From the NCBI RefSeq assembly GCF_000421185.1, contig NZ_ATWJ01000001.1, positions 1-64,000 of the forward strand: a stretch of DNA of 64,000 bases, read 5' to 3'. The position numbers and the translations under genes were made by a program. Below the pieces are notes generated by a model, which did not search any database, was not told the origin of the DNA, and was given only the letters and a program-made list of their open reading frames with translations. Source of the DNA: Ornithinimicrobium pekingense DSM 21552. Its GTDB lineage: Bacteria; Actinomycetota; Actinomycetes; Actinomycetales; Dermatophilaceae. Positions 9,481 to 21,706 of the stretch are shown piece by piece. Within the stretch, counting starts at the first letter, position 1. Every line of letters begins with the position of its first letter.

Positions 9481-9521
9481 CGTGAGGCCCCGGGTCGCGG
9501 TGCGCGACCCAGGGCCTCACG
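9481..9521. terminator. Hairpin between rplO and secY
   Basis: CGTGAGGCCC (9481-9490) pairs with GGGCCTCACG (9512-9521) and GGGTCGCG with CGCGACCC inside it, with one mismatch and a three-base loop. It lies 24 bp past the rplO stop and ends the spc sub-operon. No strong promoter for secY is obvious in 9359-9480; TTCCGT-N17-TTATCG is a weak candidate. Confidence 0.75.
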
Positions 9522-9544
9522 GCATACGGTGGCGGCCTGGTGGC

Positions 9545-10003
9545 TCAGGCCTCGGTGACGGACCCGCCCGCAGCCTCGATCTTCTCCTTGGCGGAGGCCG
9601 AGAACTTCGTGGCGGTGACGTCGACCTTGACCGCGATGTCGCCCTGGCCCAGCACCTTGACGGGCTGGTTCTTGCGGACGGCGCCCCGGGCCACCAGGTC
9701 CTCGACGGTGACGGTGCCGCCCTCGGGGAACAGCACCCCCAGCTGGTCGAGGTTCACGACCTGGTAGGTGGTCTTGAACGGGTTCTTGAACCCCCGCAGC
9801 TTGGGCAGCCGCATGTGCATCGGGGTCTGCCCACCCTCGAAGGTCTCCGGCACCTGGTAGCGGGCCTTGGTGCCCTTGGTGCCGCGACCGGCGCTCTTGC
9901 CCTTGGAGCCCTCACCGCGACCCACGCGGGTCTTGGCGGTCTTGGCCCCCGGGGCGGGACGCAGGTGGTGGACCTTCAGCGCCTTGGTGTCGCGCTCGCT
10001 CAT
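9545..10003 (-). CDS. rplO: 50S ribosomal protein L15
   Basis: The 152-residue protein has the L15 N-terminal Gly/Lys-rich arm ([21 protein letters not shown]) and the core motif [18 protein letters not shown]. It starts two bases after the rpmD stop, with GGAGG of the rpmD 3' end as ribosome-binding site. Confidence 0.96.
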   Translation of the reverse strand: MSERDTKALKVHHLRPAPGAKTAKTRVGRGEGSKGKSAGRGTKGTKARYQVPETFEGGQTPMHMRLPKLRGFKNPFKTTYQVVNLDQLGVLFPEGGTVTVEDLVARGAVRKNQPVKVLGQGDIAVKVDVTATKFSASAKEKIEAAGGSVTEA

Positions 10004-10005
10004 GG

Positions 10006-10191
10006 TCAGTCAACCTCCTCGACGGTCACCAGGTGGGCGACCGTGCGGACCATGCCACGGAACTCCGGGCGGTCCTCCTTGATCACGGTGTCGCCGATCC
10101 GCTTCAGGCCCAGGCTGCGCACCGTCTCGCGGTGCATGTGCTTGGTCCCCACGGTCGACTTGACCTGGGTCACCTTCAGACGGGTCATCAT
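10006..10191 (-). CDS. rpmD: 50S ribosomal protein L30
   Basis: This small protein reads [20 protein letters not shown] then [18 protein letters not shown], the typical L30 ferredoxin-like fold. Two ATGs in tandem (10191 and 10188) overlap the rpsE stop; the first gives the classic ATGA overlap and 61 residues, the second 60 residues. Confidence 0.94.
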   Translation of the reverse strand: MMTRLKVTQVKSTVGTKHMHRETVRSLGLKRIGDTVIKEDRPEFRGMVRTVAHLVTVEEVD

Positions 10192-10847
10192 GCACCTGCC
10201 TTCTCGGCACGCGCGGCGGCGCGGGCCCGCAGCATGGCGGCCGGGGCGACGTCCTCGACGGACTTGCCGCGCCGGGCCGCGACGGCCTCGGGCTGCTCCA
10301 GGCCCTTGAGGGCCGCGACGGTGGCGTGCACGATGTTGATCGCGTTGTCCGAGCCGAGCGACTTGCTCAGCACGTCGTGGATGCCCGCGCACTCCAGCAC
10401 GGCGCGCACCGGACCACCGGCGATGACACCGGTACCGGCGCTGGCCGGCTTGAGCATGACGACGCCGGCGGCGTCCTCACCCTGGACCGGGTGCGGGATG
10501 GTGCCGGCGATGCGGGGGACGCGGAAGAAGTTCTTCTTGGCCTCCTCGACCCCCTTGGAGATCGCGGCCGGCACCTCCTTCGCCTTGCCGTAGCCGACGC
10601 CCACGGTGCCGTCACCGTCGCCCACCACGACGAGCGCGGTGAAGCTGAAGCGGCGGCCGCCCTTGACGACCTTGGCGACGCGGTTGATGGTGACGACGCG
10701 CTCCAGGTACTGGTTGCGGTCGTCCTCGCGGGAGCCGCGGCCGCGGTTGTCGCGGTCACGGTTGTCGCGGCCGCCCCGACGGTTGTCGCGGGCGTCACCG
10801 GCGGTGTTGCTGTCGCCGGAGCCGCGGCGCTGGAAATCACCAGCCAT
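10188..10847 (-). CDS. rpsE: 30S ribosomal protein S5 with Arg/Gly/Asp-rich N-terminal extension
   Basis: The S5 double-stranded-RNA-binding and C-terminal domains run from about residue 45 ([20 protein letters not shown]) to the end. The first ~45 residues are low-complexity ([19 protein letters not shown]) and absent from E. coli S5. S5 lines the mRNA entry channel with S3 and S4. The ATG at 10847 is supported by AAAGAGGAAC upstream. Confidence 0.96.
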   Translation of the reverse strand: MAGDFQRRGSGDSNTAGDARDNRRGGRDNRDRDNRGRGSREDDRNQYLERVVTINRVAKVVKGGRRFSFTALVVVGDGDGTVGVGYGKAKEVPAAISKGVEEAKKNFFRVPRIAGTIPHPVQGEDAAGVVMLKPASAGTGVIAGGPVRAVLECAGIHDVLSKSLGSDNAINIVHATVAALKGLEQPEAVAARRGKSVEDVAPAAMLRARAAARAEKAGA

Positions 10848-10878
10848 GGTCAGTTCCTCTTTCCGTTGGTCGGGGTGG

Positions 10879-11253
10879 TCACAGGGACAGTCCGCCCTCG
10901 CGGGCGCCGTCGGCGATCGCCGCGACCCGGCCGGCGTAGCGGTTGCCACCCCGGTCGAAGACGGCCGCGTCGACCCCCAGGGCCTTGGCTCGCTCGGCGA
11001 GGAGCTCGCCGACGCGACGGGCCTTGGCGGTCTTGTCACCGTCGAGCGAGCGCAGGTCGGCCTCCATGGTGGACGCCGAGGCGATGGTCCTGCTCTGGGT
11101 GTCGTCGACCAGCTGGACGAAGACGTGACGCGAGGAGCGGTTCACCACGATGCGGGGACGCTCACCGGTGCCGGTGACCTTCTTGCGCAGGCGCAGGTGA
11201 CGGCGGTTCTTGGCCGCGGTCTTGCTCCGGGCGCGCTTGACGATCTGTGCCAT
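10879..11253 (-). CDS. rplR: 50S ribosomal protein L18
   Basis: The 124-residue 5S-rRNA-binding protein shows [19 protein letters not shown] and the C-terminal [20 protein letters not shown] motif. It is in its normal place between rplF and rpsE. Confidence 0.96.
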   Translation of the reverse strand: MAQIVKRARSKTAAKNRRHLRLRKKVTGTGERPRIVVNRSSRHVFVQLVDDTQSRTIASASTMEADLRSLDGDKTAKARRVGELLAERAKALGVDAAVFDRGGNRYAGRVAAIADGAREGGLSL

Positions 11254-11256
11254 GGC

Positions 11257-11796
11257 TTACTTACCAGCCTTTCCGACCTTGCGGCGGATGTGCTCACCCT
11301 CGTAGCGCACGCCCTTGCCCTTGTACGGGTCCGGCTTGCGCAGCTTGCGGATGTTGGCAGCGATCTCGCCGACCTGCTGCTTGTCGATGCCCGAGACCGA
11401 GAACCGCGTGGGGTTCTCGACCTGGAAGGTGATGCCCTCCGGGGCCTTGATCGTGATCGGGTGCGAGTAGCCGAGGGCGAACTCGAGGTCGGTGCCCTTG
11501 GCCACGACGCGGTAACCCGTGCCGTGGATCTCCAGCTTCTTGGTGTAGCCGTTGGTCACGCCCTCGACCATGTTGGCGATCAGGCTGCGGGTCAGGCCGT
11601 GCCGCGAGCGCGACTCGCGCTCGTCGTCAGGTCGCGAGACCTGCAGCGAACCGTCCTCGGCCGCCTCGACCGTGATCGGCTCGGCCACGTCGAGCGCGAG
11701 CTGGCCCTTGGGACCCTTCACGGTCACGGTGGCGCCGTCGATGGTCACGTCGACGCCTGTGGGGATGGTGATGGGAAGTCGTCCGATACGAGACAT
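11257..11796 (-). CDS. rplF: 50S ribosomal protein L6
   Basis: The 179-residue protein starts [20 protein letters not shown] and ends with the conserved [16 protein letters not shown] segment. L6 sits near the sarcin-ricin loop and factor-binding site. Three bases separate it from rplR. Confidence 0.97.
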   Translation of the reverse strand: MSRIGRLPITIPTGVDVTIDGATVTVKGPKGQLALDVAEPITVEAAEDGSLQVSRPDDERESRSRHGLTRSLIANMVEGVTNGYTKKLEIHGTGYRVVAKGTDLEFALGYSHPITIKAPEGITFQVENPTRFSVSGIDKQQVGEIAANIRKLRKPDPYKGKGVRYEGEHIRRKVGKAGK

Positions 11797-11828
11797 CTTC
11801 TACGTTCTCCTTTCGTACTTTCCTCGGA

Positions 11829-12227
11829 TCACCAGACGTAGGCGAGGACTTCCCCGCCTACACCCTTCTCGGCGGCCTGACGGTCGGTGAGCAGGCCGGA
11901 GGACGTGGAGATGATCGCCACGCCCAGGCCGCCCAGCACGCGGGGCAGGTTGGTGGACTTCGCGTAGACGCGCAGACCCGGCTTGGAGACACGGCGCACA
12001 CCGGCGATGGAACGCTCGCGGTTGGGGCCGTACTTCAGGTCGATGAGCAGCGTCCTGCCAACCTCGGCGTCCTCGGAGGTCCAGGAGGCGATGTAGCCCT
12101 CGGACTTGAGGATGTCGGCGATGTTGGCCTTGAGCTTTGAGTACGGCATGGCGACCTGGTCCTTGTGCGCCGAGTTGGCGTTCCGGATCCGGGTCAGCAT
12201 GTCCGCGATCGGGTCGGTCATGGTCAT
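11829..12227 (-). CDS. rpsH: 30S ribosomal protein S8
   Basis: The 132-residue protein ([18 protein letters not shown]...) ends in the typical [10 protein letters not shown]8 binds the 16S central domain and in E. coli represses the spc operon. Two Met codons begin the frame; the first (12227) is used here and the second is equally possible. Confidence 0.96.
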   Translation of the reverse strand: MTMTDPIADMLTRIRNANSAHKDQVAMPYSKLKANIADILKSEGYIASWTSEDAEVGRTLLIDLKYGPNRERSIAGVRRVSKPGLRVYAKSTNLPRVLGGLGVAIISTSSGLLTDRQAAEKGVGGEVLAYVW

Positions 12228-12269
12228 GGGGCTTCGTGCCCTTTCTCATCGCGGTTTCGTTCCCCGGGC

Positions 12270-12373
12270 GGGGCGACGGCAGCGCCGTCTCCCCCTTCGG
12301 GGACCGACCTTCGATGTTCCAGGTGGAAAGTGGTCTGTACTTGTGGCTTAGCGTGCCCGGGCGGCTGCCCGGG
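12270..12373. terminator. Two hairpins in the rpsN-rpsH gap
   Basis: A perfect CCCGGGC-GGCT-GCCCGGG hairpin (12356-12373) lies directly after the rpsN stop. A second, GGGG-C-GACGGC / GCCGTC-T-CCCC with one mismatch, is at 12270-12294. The rest of the 146-bp gap before rpsH shows nothing. They may be partial terminators or the S8-binding region; no decision possible from sequence. Confidence 0.5.
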
Positions 12374-12559
12374 TCACCAGCTGGACTTGGTCACGCCGGG
12401 CAGCTCGCCCCGGTGCGCCAGCTCGCGCAGGCAGATCCGGCACAGGCCGAACTTGCGGTAGACCGAGTGCGGGCGGCCGCACCGCTGGCAGCGGGTGTAG
12501 GCGCGCACGGCGAACTTCGGCTTGCGGTTGGCCTTGTTGATCAGCGCGGTCTTGGCCAT
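12374..12559 (-). CDS. rpsN: 30S ribosomal protein S14 type Z
   Basis: This 61-residue form carries the zinc motif CQRCGRP...CRICLRE (C24, C27, C40, C43) and ends KSSW, marking type Z S14 (rpsZ). A zinc-free S14 paralogue used under zinc starvation may exist elsewhere in the genome. It sits in the spc position between rplE and rpsH. Confidence 0.97.
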   Translation of the reverse strand: MAKTALINKANRKPKFAVRAYTRCQRCGRPHSVYRKFGLCRICLRELAHRGELPGVTKSSW

Positions 12560-12562
12560 GCG

Positions 12563-13159
12563 TCAGTTCTCCTTGAACGGGAAGCCCAGGCGCTTGAGCA
12601 GCGCCCGACCCTCGTCGTCGTTGGTGGCGGTGGTCACGACCGTGATGTCCATCCCGCGGACACGGTCGATCCTGTCCTGGTCGATCTCGTGGAACATCGA
12701 CTGCTCGTTGAGGCCGAAGGTGTAGTTGCCGTTCCCGTCGAACTGACGGGGCGAGAGACCACGGAAGTCGCGGATGCGCGGCAGCGCCAGCGCGAGCAGC
12801 CGGTCCAGGAACTCCCACATGCGGTCGCCGCGCAGCGTGACGTGCGCGCCGATCGGCATACCCTCGCGCAGCTTGAACTGCGCGATCGACTTGCGGGCCT
12901 TGGTCACCGCGGGCTTCTGCCCGGTGATCGTGGCCAGGTCGCGGATCGCGCCCTCGATCAGCTTGCTGTCGCGAGCCGCCTCACCGACACCCATGTTGAC
13001 CACGATCTTGACCAGACCGGGCACCTGCATGGTGTTGGCGTAGCCGAACTCCTCCAGGAGGGCCGGCTTGATCTCGTCGGCGTAGCGCTGCTTCATCCGC
13101 GGGGTGGCGCGCACGCCCGTCTCCGCGGTCTCGTTCATCGTCTCAGTCATGAGGCTCAC
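12563..13159 (-). CDS. rplE: 50S ribosomal protein L5
   Basis: The protein contains the L5 motifs [37 protein letters not shown] and [10 protein letters not shown]; it binds 5S rRNA and contacts P-site tRNA. The GTG at 13159 overlaps the rplX stop (GTGA) and gives 198 residues; an ATG three codons later (13150) is an equally good start. Confidence 0.95.
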   Translation of the reverse strand: MSLMTETMNETAETGVRATPRMKQRYADEIKPALLEEFGYANTMQVPGLVKIVVNMGVGEAARDSKLIEGAIRDLATITGQKPAVTKARKSIAQFKLREGMPIGAHVTLRGDRMWEFLDRLLALALPRIRDFRGLSPRQFDGNGNYTFGLNEQSMFHEIDQDRIDRVRGMDITVVTTATNDDEGRALLKRLGFPFKEN

Positions 13160-13500
13160 AGGTCCTTACCCGAGCGCACCGCGACACGGGTGCGCACCGT
13201 CTTGGTCCGACCCTCGCGCTCCTCGGTCTCGACGCGCGTCTTCACCCGGGTCGGCGTCTTGGTCTCGGGGTCGACCACCATCACGTTGGACACGTGGATG
13301 GGGGCCTCCTGGACCTGGATGCCACCGGTGTTGACGCCGCGGTCGCCGCCGGCGCGGGTGTGCTTGGTGATGCGGTTGACGCCCTCGACCAGGACCCGGT
13401 CGGTCTCCGTGTAGACGGCGATGACGCGGCCCTGCAGGCCCTTGTCCTTACCCGCGATGACCTGCACGAGGTCGTTCTTCTTGATCTTCATCTTTGCCAT
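13156..13500 (-). CDS. rplX: 50S ribosomal protein L24
   Basis: The 114-residue protein has the KOW motif near the N-terminus ([19 protein letters not shown]) and the conserved ITKHTRAG and [16 protein letters not shown]24 initiates 50S assembly. Confidence 0.96.
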   Translation of the reverse strand: MAKMKIKKNDLVQVIAGKDKGLQGRVIAVYTETDRVLVEGVNRITKHTRAGGDRGVNTGGIQVQEAPIHVSNVMVVDPETKTPTRVKTRVETEEREGRTKTVRTRVAVRSGKDL

Positions 13501-13503
13501 GGC

Positions 13504-13872
13504 TCAGATCACCTCCGGCGCGAGCGAGACGATCTTCATGAACTTCTTGTCGCGCAGCTCGCGGCCCACCGGGCCGAAGATGCGGGTGCCCCGGGGGTCA
13601 CCGTCGTTCTTGAGGATGACCGCCGCGTTCTCGTCGAAGCGGATGTAGCTGCCGTCGGGACGACGACGCTCCTTGCGGGTGCGCACGATGACCGCCTTGA
13701 CGACGTCGCCCTTCTTGACGTTGCCGCCGGGGATGGCGTCCTTGACGGTGGCCACGATGGTGTCCCCGATGCCCGCGTAGCGGCGACCGGAGCCACCGAG
13801 CACGCGGATGCACAGGATCTCCTTGGCACCGGTGTTGTCGGCGACGCGAAGTCGCGACTCCTGCTGGATCAC
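13504..13872 (-). CDS. rplN: 50S ribosomal protein L14
   Basis: The 122-residue protein has the L14 signature ([34 protein letters not shown] and [14 protein letters not shown]). The start is GTG at 13872. Two hairpins separate it from rpsQ. Confidence 0.96.
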   Translation of the reverse strand: MIQQESRLRVADNTGAKEILCIRVLGGSGRRYAGIGDTIVATVKDAIPGGNVKKGDVVKAVIVRTRKERRRPDGSYIRFDENAAVILKNDGDPRGTRIFGPVGRELRDKKFMKIVSLAPEVI

Positions 13873-13903
13873 TGTTCGTTCTCCTAGGTGTCAGCTGGTT
13901 CTC

Positions 13904-13987
13904 GCCCCGCCTGCTGCGGGGCCGAGCCTGGCCGAACGTCGAAATGTGTTCTGCGTGGGGTACCCGGGGGGCCGAAAGCCCCCCGGG
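13904..13987. terminator. Pair of hairpins between rpsQ and rplN
   Basis: A ten-pair stem CCCGGGGGGC / GCCCCCCGGG with loop CGAAA (13963-13987) lies 6 bp past the rpsQ stop, and a seven-pair GCCCCGC-N5-GCGGGGC hairpin (13904-13922) lies further on. The 121-bp gap contains no gene. They mark a boundary between the S10 and spc sub-operons, possibly a partial terminator. Confidence 0.7.
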
Positions 13988-13993
13988 AAAGTG

Positions 13994-14323
13994 TTACTTG
14001 GCCTTCTCGAGGATCTCCACCACGCGCCAGCGCTTGGTGGCGCTGAGCGGGCGGGTCTCCATGATCAGGACGCGGTCGCCGACGCCGGCGGTGTTGCCCT
14101 CGTCGTGCGCCTTGACCTTGTGGCTCTTGCGCAGGACCTTGCCGTAGAGCGCGTGCTTGACGCGGTCCTCGACGACGACCACGACGGTCTTGTCCATCTT
14201 GTCGCTGACCACGTAGCCCTGGCGGGCCTTGCGGTAGTTGCGGTCACCGCCGTGGCCCAGCGCGGACTCGGTCGGCTCGTGCGCCTCGGTGGTGGTCGCG
14301 GTGCTCTGGGTGTTCTCGCTCAT
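13994..14323 (-). CDS. rpsQ: 30S ribosomal protein S17
   Basis: The 109-residue OB-fold protein carries [20 protein letters not shown] and the C-terminal [17 protein letters not shown] 30-residue Thr/Glu-rich leader precedes the fold. The ATG at 14323 overlaps the rpmC stop by one base (TGATG). Confidence 0.96.
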   Translation of the reverse strand: MSENTQSTATTTEAHEPTESALGHGGDRNYRKARQGYVVSDKMDKTVVVVVEDRVKHALYGKVLRKSHKVKAHDEGNTAGVGDRVLIMETRPLSATKRWRVVEILEKAK

Positions 14324-14574
14324 CAGCCCACCTTCTCCTCGCTCTGTGCGGCCTCGCGGCCGATGCCGAGCTCGCGCTCGCGCATCTCGGTGTAGATGCG
14401 TGCGATGTCCTTGCGGACGGCACGCAGGCGGCCGTGGCTCTCCAGCTGGCCGGTCGCGGACTGGAACCGCAGGTTGAACAGTTCCTTCTTGGCCTCGGCC
14501 AGGGCGTCGGCCAGCGGGCCGTCCTCGAGGCCGCGGAGCTGCTCGGGGGTCAGGTTCGCAGAACCAATCGCCAT
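14323..14574 (-). CDS. rpmC: 50S ribosomal protein L29
   Basis: The 83-residue alpha-hairpin protein has [20 protein letters not shown] and [18 protein letters not shown]29 lies at the exit tunnel where trigger factor and SRP dock. One-base overlaps on both sides suggest translational coupling. Confidence 0.96.
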   Translation of the reverse strand: MAIGSANLTPEQLRGLEDGPLADALAEAKKELFNLRFQSATGQLESHGRLRAVRKDIARIYTEMRERELGIGREAAQSEEKVG

Positions 14575-14993
14575 CAGATGTCACCACCCTCACGGGAGAC
14601 GAAGCGGGTCTTCATGGGCAGCTTGTGCATCGCCAGGCGCATCGCCTCGCGGGCGACGTCCTCCGACACGCCGGAGAGCTCGAAGAGAACTCGCCCCGGC
14701 TTGACGTTGGCGATCCACCACTCCGGCGAGCCCTTGCCCGAGCCCATGCGGGTCTCGGCGGGCTTCTTGGTCAGCGGGCGGTCCGGGTAGATGTTGATCC
14801 ACACCTTCCCGCCACGCTTGATGTACCGGGTCATCGCGATACGGGCGGACTCGATCTGCCGGTTCGTGACGTAGGCCGGCTCCAGGGCCTGGATGCCGTA
14901 GTCGCCGAAGGCGACGGTGGTGCCGCCCTTGGCCTTGCCGCTGCGCCCCGGGTGGTGCTGCTTGCGGTGCTTGACTCGACGGGGAATCAACAT
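14574..14993 (-). CDS. rplP: 50S ribosomal protein L16
   Basis: The 139-residue protein starts [20 protein letters not shown] and has [19 protein letters not shown], which reaches toward the peptidyl-transferase centre and is the region for known oligosaccharide-antibiotic contacts. It overlaps rpmC by one base. Confidence 0.97.
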   Translation of the reverse strand: MLIPRRVKHRKQHHPGRSGKAKGGTTVAFGDYGIQALEPAYVTNRQIESARIAMTRYIKRGGKVWINIYPDRPLTKKPAETRMGSGKGSPEWWIANVKPGRVLFELSGVSEDVAREAMRLAMHKLPMKTRFVSREGGDI

Positions 14994-15874
14994 CAGGACT
15001 GCTCTCCCTCGGTGGTAGCGGGGGCGGCGTCGGCCGGAGCAGCGCTCACCGAGGACTCGGCGGGCTCCGTCGCGGCGGGCGCGCCGGACGGGGCGTCGTC
15101 GCGGCGGGGGCCACGGCCACCACCACGGCGGTCGCCACGGTCACCACGGGGGCCACGGTCACCGCGGTCGCCACGACGGCGGTCACCACGCGGTCCGCGG
15201 TCGCCGGCGGCGGCCTCCTCGCGGGCCAGCTCCTTGGCGGTCAGGTCGCCCTTGTAGATCCAGACCTTCACGCCGATGCGGCCGAAGGTGGTCCGGGCCT
15301 CGTAGAAGCCGTAGTCGATGTTCGCGCGGAGGGTGTGCAGCGGCACGCGGCCCTCGCGGTAGAACTCCGAGCGGGACATCTCCGCACCGCCGAGGCGGCC
15401 GGAGCACTGGATCCGGATGCCCTTGGCCCCGGCGCGCAGCGCCGACTGCATACCCTTGCGCATCGCGCGACGGAAGGTCACGCGCGCGGCGAGCTGCTCG
15501 GCGATGCCCTGGGCGACCAGCTGGGCGTCGACCTCGGGGTTCTTGACCTCGAGGATGTTCAGCTGAACCTGCTTGCCGGTGAGCTTCTCCAGCTCCCCGC
15601 GGATGCGGTCGGCCTCGGCGCCGCGGCGGCCGATGACGATGCCCGGGCGGGCGGTGTGGATGTCCACGCGCACACGGTCACGGGTGCGCTCGATCTCGAC
15701 CTTGGAGATGCCGGCGCGGTCCATGCCCTGCGAGAGCAGGTTGCGGATCGCGACGTCCTCCTTCACGTAGTCGCGGTAGCGCTGACCCGGCTTGGTCGAG
15801 TCGGCGAACCAGCGGCTGCGGTGGTCGGTGGTGATGCCCAGGCGGTAGCCGTTCGGGTTGATCTTCTGCCCCAT
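14993..15874 (-). CDS. rpsC: 30S ribosomal protein S3 with RGD-type C-terminal tail
   Basis: Residues 1-214 are normal S3: [14 protein letters not shown], the KH domain [15 protein letters not shown] and [13 protein letters not shown]. The last ~79 residues form a tail of repeated GDRG/RGDR words followed by an Ala/Pro/Glu stretch, making 293 residues against 233 in E. coli. S3 forms the mRNA entry gate with S4 and S5. The start at 15874 overlaps the rplV stop by one base. Confidence 0.97.
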   Translation of the reverse strand: MGQKINPNGYRLGITTDHRSRWFADSTKPGQRYRDYVKEDVAIRNLLSQGMDRAGISKVEIERTRDRVRVDIHTARPGIVIGRRGAEADRIRGELEKLTGKQVQLNILEVKNPEVDAQLVAQGIAEQLAARVTFRRAMRKGMQSALRAGAKGIRIQCSGRLGGAEMSRSEFYREGRVPLHTLRANIDYGFYEARTTFGRIGVKVWIYKGDLTAKELAREEAAAGDRGPRGDRRRGDRGDRGPRGDRGDRRGGGRGPRRDDAPSGAPAATEPAESSVSAAPADAAPATTEGEQS

Positions 15875-16248
15875 CAGCGGGCACCTCCCTTGGTGGTCGT
15901 CGGCACGGCGCTCACCTTGACGGTGATGTGCGACGTCCGCTTGTTGATGCGGCTGGCGCGGCCCTGGGCGCGCGGCCGGAACCGCTTCATGGTCGGGCCC
16001 TCGTCCACGTAGGCGGCGGAGACCACGAGCGCGGTCTCGTCGAACGCGGTGCCGGTCTGGTCGGCCGAGAACCGGGCGTTGGCGACGGCGCTGTTGAGGA
16101 CCTTGAGCACCGGCTCGCTGGCGCTCTGCGGCGCGAACCGCATGAGCGCGACCGCCTCCGGGACGCGCTTGCCGCGGATCAGGTCCACGACACGGCGTGC
16201 CTTCATGGGCGTCACCCGGACGAACCGGGCCTGCGCCTTGGCTTCCAT
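15874..16248 (-). CDS. rplV: 50S ribosomal protein L22
   Basis: The protein contains [20 protein letters not shown] and [20 protein letters not shown]; its beta hairpin lines the exit tunnel and contacts macrolides. I chose the ATG at 16248 (MEAKAQARF, 124 residues) because GAAGGAAG precedes it at six bases; an ATG at 16278 overlapping rpsS (ATGA) would add ten residues. Confidence 0.95.
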   Translation of the reverse strand: MEAKAQARFVRVTPMKARRVVDLIRGKRVPEAVALMRFAPQSASEPVLKVLNSAVANARFSADQTGTAFDETALVVSAAYVDEGPTMKRFRPRAQGRASRINKRTSHITVKVSAVPTTTKGGAR

Positions 16249-16274
16249 GGTGCTTCCTTCGTTGATGGTCGTGC

Positions 16275-16556
16275 TCATCGACGCCGGCCCTTCTTGTCGT
16301 CCTTCTCGTGACCCTTGAACGTGCGGGTCGGAGCGAACTCACCGAGCTTGTGGCCGACCATCGACTCGGTCACGAAGACCGGGACGTGCTTGCGGCCGTC
16401 GTGCACGGCCAGCGTGTGGCCGAGCATGTCGGGGGAGATCATCGACCGGCGGGACCAGGTCTTGATGACGTTCTTGGTACCGGCCTCGTTCTGGGCGTCC
16501 ACCTTCTTGGCGAGGTGGTCGTCGATGAACGGGCCCTTCTTCAGGCTGCGAGGCAT
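16275..16556 (-). CDS. rpsS: 30S ribosomal protein S19
   Basis: The 93-residue protein starts [20 protein letters not shown] and has [22 protein letters not shown]19 is in the 30S head beside S13. Confidence 0.97.
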   Translation of the reverse strand: MPRSLKKGPFIDDHLAKKVDAQNEAGTKNVIKTWSRRSMISPDMLGHTLAVHDGRKHVPVFVTESMVGHKLGEFAPTRTFKGHEKDDKKGRRR

Positions 16557-16574
16557 GTCTCGTTAACTCCCTGC

Positions 16575-17411
<837 letters not shown>

Positions 17412-17458
17412 GTTGGTTTGCAGTCCTTAAAGTTCTCGTCCTCGACCTCTCCGGCGCT

Positions 17459-17761
17459 CTACAGCGTGCCGAAGATGTCGATGGAGCCTTCCCGGAGCGT
17501 CACGATCGCGCGCTTGGTGTCCTTGCGGCGGCCCGTCCCGAACCGCGTGCGGCGGGACTTGCCCTGGCGGTTCATGGTGTGGACCGACTCGACCTTGACG
17601 CCGAAGATGTTCTCCACGGCCTTCTTGATCTCGGACTTGTTGGCGCGCGGGTCGACCAGGAAGGTGTACTTGCCCTGGTCCAGCAGCGCGTAGGACTTCT
17701 CGGAGACGACCGGCGACAGCAGGATGTCGCGCGGGTCCTTGTTGAGAGCGGGGGTGCTCAC
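17459..17761 (-). CDS. rplW: 50S ribosomal protein L23
   Basis: The 100-residue protein has [20 protein letters not shown] and [20 protein letters not shown]; it forms the trigger factor and SRP docking site at the tunnel exit. The GTG at 17761 overlaps the rplD stop (GTGA); 31 codons upstream in the same frame are unrelated. Confidence 0.96.
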   Translation of the reverse strand: MSTPALNKDPRDILLSPVVSEKSYALLDQGKYTFLVDPRANKSEIKKAVENIFGVKVESVHTMNRQGKSRRTRFGTGRRKDTKRAIVTLREGSIDIFGTL

Positions 17762-18426
17762 TGGGTGACCTCCTCGGTGGTGCCGGTGCTCCCGGTCGCG
17801 CGCGTCACGTACGCCTCGAGGGCGGCCTGGGTGAAGACCACGTCGTCGGCGCACAGCACGTCGTAGGTGTTGAGCTGGTCGGCGAACAGCACGTGGACCG
17901 CGGACAGGTTGCGCAGGCTGCGCAGCCCGATCTCGTCGGCCCGGTCGATGACCACGAGCAGGTTCGGACGCTCGGTCAGCGCGGTGAGCGCGTTCCAGGC
18001 GGTCTTGGTGGACGGGGCGTCGCCCTCGACCACGGCGGTCAGCACGTGGATGCGGCCGTGGCGCGCCCGGTCGGAGAGGGCACCGCGCAGGGCGGCGGCC
18101 TTCATCTTCTTGGGCGTGCGCTGGGCGTAGCTCCGCGGCTGCGGGCCGTGGACCGTGCCACCGCCGGCGAACTGCGGGGCGCGGGTCGAGCCCTGACGGG
18201 CGCGGCCGGTGCCCTTCTGGCGGTAGGGCTTGGCGCCACCGCCGCGGACCTCGCCGCGGGTCTTGGTGGAGTGCGTGCCCTGACGGGCCGCGGCCAGCTG
18301 CGCCACGACGACCTGGTGGATCAGCGGCACGTTGGTCTGCACGTCGAACAGGTCGGCGGGCAGCTCCACGGTGCCGGCGTCACCGCCGGTCGGCTTGGTG
18401 ATGGTGACAGTCGTCATCTCGTTCAC
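17758..18426 (-). CDS. rplD: 50S ribosomal protein L4
   Basis: The 222-residue protein has the L4 loop [18 protein letters not shown] that lines the exit tunnel. In E. coli L4 represses the S10 operon through its leader. The GTG at 18426 overlaps the rplC stop (GTGA); an ATG at 18417 (MTTVTITKP) is the alternative. Confidence 0.96.
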   Translation of the reverse strand: MNEMTTVTITKPTGGDAGTVELPADLFDVQTNVPLIHQVVVAQLAAARQGTHSTKTRGEVRGGGAKPYRQKGTGRARQGSTRAPQFAGGGTVHGPQPRSYAQRTPKKMKAAALRGALSDRARHGRIHVLTAVVEGDAPSTKTAWNALTALTERPNLLVVIDRADEIGLRSLRNLSAVHVLFADQLNTYDVLCADDVVFTQAALEAYVTRATGSTGTTEEVTQ

Positions 18427-19079
18427 GCCCCCTTGGCAGCCGTGCGGACCAGGACGACGCCGCCGCGGGGGCCGGGGACGGCACCCTTGATCAGCAGCAG
18501 ACCCTTGTCGGCGTCCACGGCGTGGATGGTCAGGTTCAGGGTGGTCTGTCGCACGCCGCCCATGCGGCCGGCCATGCGCAGGCCCTTGAAGACGCGGCCC
18601 GGGGTGGCGCAGCCACCGATCGAGCCCGGCTTGCGGTGGTTGCGGTGCGCACCGTGGGAGGCGGAGACGCCGGCGAAGTTGTGACGCTTCATGACGCCGG
18701 CGAAGCCCTTGCCCTTGGTGGTGCCGGTGACGTCGACGGTCTGGCCGCCCTCGAAGGTCTCCACAGTGACCTCCTGGCCGAGCTGGTACTCGGCCGCGTC
18801 GGCGGTGCGGAGCTCGACGAGGTGGCGGCGCGGCGTGACGCCGGCCTTCTCGAAATGGCCCTTGAGCGGCTTGGTGACCTTGCGCGGGTCGATCGCCCCG
18901 AAGGCGATCTGCACCGCGTCGTAGCCGTCCGTCTCCGCGTTGCGGACCTGGGTGACCACGTTGGGGTCGGCCTTGATCACGGTCACGGGGACCAGGCGGT
19001 TGTCAGCGTCCCAGACCTGGGTCATGCCGAGCTTCTCGCCGAGGACACCCTTGACGCTGCGCGTGGTGGTAGCAGTCAT
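18423..19079 (-). CDS. rplC: 50S ribosomal protein L3
   Basis: The 218-residue protein has [17 protein letters not shown] and the long central loop with [16 protein letters not shown] and [20 protein letters not shown] that approaches the peptidyl-transferase centre. Second gene of the S10 operon. Confidence 0.97.
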   Translation of the reverse strand: MTATTTRSVKGVLGEKLGMTQVWDADNRLVPVTVIKADPNVVTQVRNAETDGYDAVQIAFGAIDPRKVTKPLKGHFEKAGVTPRRHLVELRTADAAEYQLGQEVTVETFEGGQTVDVTGTTKGKGFAGVMKRHNFAGVSASHGAHRNHRKPGSIGGCATPGRVFKGLRMAGRMGGVRQTTLNLTIHAVDADKGLLLIKGAVPGPRGGVVLVRTAAKGA

Positions 19080-19095
19080 TGGTCGGTACCGGTCC

Positions 19096-19404
19096 TTACA
19101 GCTTGATCTCGATGTTGACGTCCGCCGGCAGGTCGAGACGCATCAACGAGTCGACCGCCTTGGGGGTCGGGTCGACGATGTCGATGAGGCGCTTGTGCGT
19201 GCGCATCTCGAAGTGCTCGCGGCTGTCCTTGTACTTGTGAGGCGACCGGATGACGCAGAAGACGTTCTTCTCCGTCGGGAGCGGCACCGGGCCGACCACG
19301 GTGGCGCCGGCACGGGTCACCGTGTCAACGATCTTTCGCGCCGAGCTGTCGATGACCTCGTGGTCGTACGACTTAAGCCGGATGCGGATCTTCTGTCCCG
19401 CCAT
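19096..19404 (-). CDS. rpsJ: 30S ribosomal protein S10 (NusE)
   Basis: The 102-residue protein [20 protein letters not shown] heads the S10 operon. Besides its ribosomal role, S10 is NusE, which with NusB binds boxA in rRNA leaders such as that at 1-79. The ATG at 19404 follows about 280 nt of untranslated leader. Confidence 0.97.
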   Translation of the reverse strand: MAGQKIRIRLKSYDHEVIDSSARKIVDTVTRAGATVVGPVPLPTEKNVFCVIRSPHKYKDSREHFEMRTHKRLIDIVDPTPKAVDSLMRLDLPADVNIEIKL

Positions 19405-19763
19405 CGCTTGTCTGACTCTCTCTCGTCGTCCTACTGAACATTCATGGCCGTCTGCAGCTGGCATCTCGCCGACCCCCGAGGTCGGGCGTGTCGCCCTGTC
19501 CGCGTGGGTGCCCCGTGTCAGGATCGTGCTCACAGGGCTGTCCGACGCCCGGCTGCAGCCGGGGCTTGCGCTGCCATCGCCCGCACCCCCGACCAGCGCA
19601 CAATGGTGCATCTCGGCGCAGTCGTCGGCGCGTGCTGGACGGCTGGTGACGCGCACATGGGTGCGCGCCACGCGTCAAGCAACCTGCCTAGTGTGCCACG
19701 GAACGGGCGAGCCACCCAAATCGGGGCCAGGACCCCCTCCCGCTCCCCCGGCGGGACCCGGCC
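19405..19763 (-). promoter_or_regulatory. S10 operon promoter and long 5' leader
   Basis: This 359-bp gap has no gene. On the minus strand a plausible promoter, TTGGGT (19714-19719)-N18-CACACT (19690-19695), leaves a leader of about 280 nt before rpsJ. The leader contains a perfect 16-base palindrome CCCGGCTGCAGCCGGG (19548-19563). In E. coli L4 acts on the S10 leader; whether this one does is inference from position and length only. The minus-strand bases TGGCACACTAGGCAGGTTGC recall actinobacterial ribosomal-protein promoters. Confidence 0.55.
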
Positions 19764-20318
19764 TCAGGCCTCCTGCTTGATCGCCGAGATCTCGAACTCG
19801 AGGGTCACCTTCTCCGAGATGAGCAGGCCGCCGGCGTCCAGGGGCATGTTCCAGTGCAGCCCGAAGTCGCGCCGGTCCAGCCGCCGGGTGGCCTCGAACC
19901 CGGCACGCAGGTTGCCCAGCTGGTCGCGCTGCACCCCCAGCAGCGCGATCGGGATGGCGACCTGCCTGGTCACGTCACGGATGGTCAGGTCCCCCACCAC
20001 CATGAAGCTGTCCTGGTCGACCTCGTCGACCGTCGAGGAGCGGAAGGTGATGTCGGGGTAGGTCTCGACGTCGAAGAAGTCGGGGCTGCGCAGGTGCTCG
20101 TCCCGCTGGGCGTTGTTGGTGGTGATGCTCGCCGCGGACAGGCGGACCTCGACCGAGGAGGACGCAAGGTCGCCGGCGTCCAGGACGATCACGCCCGAGA
20201 CGTCGGTGAACGTGCCCCGCACGGTCGTGACCATCGCATGTCGCGCCGAGAACCCCACCCGCGTGTGGCCCGGGTCGAACACCCAGGTCCCGCTCAGCGC
20301 CGGGTCGATGTCGGGCAT
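19764..20318 (-). CDS. YceI-family protein
   Basis: The 184-residue protein starts with GTWVFDPGHTRVGFSARHAM, the hallmark of the YceI lipocalin-like fold that binds polyisoprenoids or amphiphiles, and continues with DVETYPDITFRSS and VVGDLTIRDVTR. No signal peptide is visible, so this form is probably cytoplasmic. Its AAGGAGG ribosome-binding site is strong. It sits between tuf and the S10 operon on the same strand but is isolated by the tuf terminator. The precise ligand is unknown. Confidence 0.88.
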   Translation of the reverse strand: MPDIDPALSGTWVFDPGHTRVGFSARHAMVTTVRGTFTDVSGVIVLDAGDLASSSVEVRLSAASITTNNAQRDEHLRSPDFFDVETYPDITFRSSTVDEVDQDSFMVVGDLTIRDVTRQVAIPIALLGVQRDQLGNLRAGFEATRRLDRRDFGLHWNMPLDAGGLLISEKVTLEFEISAIKQEA

Positions 20319-20450
20319 GGCCCCTCCTTGGGCTGCGGCGGCCCCTGCGCGGCCGCCCCTGCGGTCCTGAGCCTACCGCCGCCGCTGCCGCTGCGGGGGG
20401 CCCGCCCGGCGAGCGGCACCGTCGCGACGTCCCGGCCCAGGACGCGACGC

Positions 20451-20495
20451 GGCAGGGCCCCCGCCACCTCGCGAGGAGGTGACGGGGGCCCTGCC
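20451..20495. terminator. tuf terminator hairpin
   Basis: GGCAGGGCCCCCG (20451-20463) pairs with CGGGGGCCCTGCC (20483-20495), and CACCTC with GAGGTG inside, with loop GCGA or similar. It lies 18 bp past the tuf stop and closes the str operon. Confidence 0.85.
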
Positions 20496-20512
20496 GGCCG
20501 GAGACGTCTAGA

Positions 20513-21706
<1,194 letters not shown>

